A DNA stretch of 64,000 nt from Streptomyces rubradiris (lineage in GTDB: Bacteria; Actinomycetota; Actinomycetes; Streptomycetales; Streptomycetaceae): NCBI RefSeq assembly GCF_016860525.1, contig NZ_BNEA01000015.1, positions 3,224,001-3,288,000 of the forward strand. The letters run 5' to 3'. Positions 63,981-64,000 of this stretch are shown here, in pieces (the first letter of the stretch is position 1; each line of letters begins with the position of its first letter). The translations under genes were made by a program, and so were the position numbers. The notes beneath the pieces are model-generated. The model saw only the letters and a list, made by a program, of their open reading frames with translations, had not been told where the DNA came from and ran no database searches.

Positions 63981-64000
63981 GTTCTGTCCCGCTCTCACCC

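Overview
The window is chromosomal DNA from a Streptomyces-like actinomycete. Support comes from the very high GC content with strong third-position GC bias, frequent GTG/TTG starts, long perfect hairpins without U-tracts between convergent genes, and gene content I remember from the S. coelicolor trpS/glyA-mdh-folD-purNH-sucCD-icmB-pcrA-guaA segment. No insertion sequence, prophage, CRISPR array or plasmid feature was seen, so this looks like core chromosome with accessory cassettes.

Layout. 1-3.2 kb: a cut-off 2'-5' RNA ligase-like gene, trpS and glyA. 3.4-10.6 kb: rocD, an NTF2-like protein divergent from its likely TetR regulator, a lipoprotein/ATP-grasp pair, and a MocR regulator divergent from two CxxC carboxymuconolactone-decarboxylase-like proteins and a PEP-mutase-like protein. 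10.6-18.1 kb: a choline/betaine operon (betaine aldehyde dehydrogenase, choline-oxidase-type GMC enzyme, OpuA-like ABC importer). 18.3-21.7 kb: LysR regulator, MFS exporter, serine hydrolase. 21.7-22.9 kb: an atypical tRNA-Gly on the minus strand just behind mdh. 23-30.7 kb: a membrane HTH protein, DUF3017, folD, an RDD protein, purN-purH and a membrane protein. 30.7-36 kb: a PerM/DUF6350 membrane protein, a sigma-like protein with a membrane anchor, and sucC-sucD. 36.3-44.6 kb: a divergent five-gene locus (MoxR ATPase, DUF5682, VWA; SWIM, DUF5691). 44.6-50.4 kb: icmB, a lipase, an M23 peptidase and pcrA. 50.5-54.4 kb: two NlpC/P60 proteins around a small membrane protein. 54.4-58.8 kb: a PspC/LiaF-like envelope-stress system and DoxX. 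58.9-64 kb: a membrane protein, a class II aldolase, a flavin-binding protein, guaA and a chorismate mutase with a leader peptide.

How it works together. Central metabolism is represented by mdh, sucCD, purN/purH, folD/glyA (one-carbon supply) and guaA. Osmoprotection is a complete choline-to-betaine route plus importer. Cell-envelope functions cluster around pcrA. The order chorismate mutase - pcrA/uvrD1 - M23 - sucCD - PerM - purN - purH matches, from memory, M. tuberculosis Rv0948c-Rv0957, so part of the window is an ancient actinobacterial block.

Most notable: (i) the MoxR/DUF5682/VWA and SWIM/DUF5691 operons diverge from two copies of the actinobacterial DNA-damage promoter (TTGTCRGTG-N8-TAnnnT), also present before pcrA; (ii) a tRNA-Gly(UCC)-like gene carries a GTGC T-arm reminiscent of staphylococcal tRNAs used for peptidoglycan rather than translation; (iii) chorismate mutase has a Phe/Tyr-codon leader peptide followed by a perfect terminator hairpin, a textbook attenuator layout; (iv) an NlpC/P60 protein has lost its catalytic cysteine and sits behind a degenerate c-di-AMP riboswitch.
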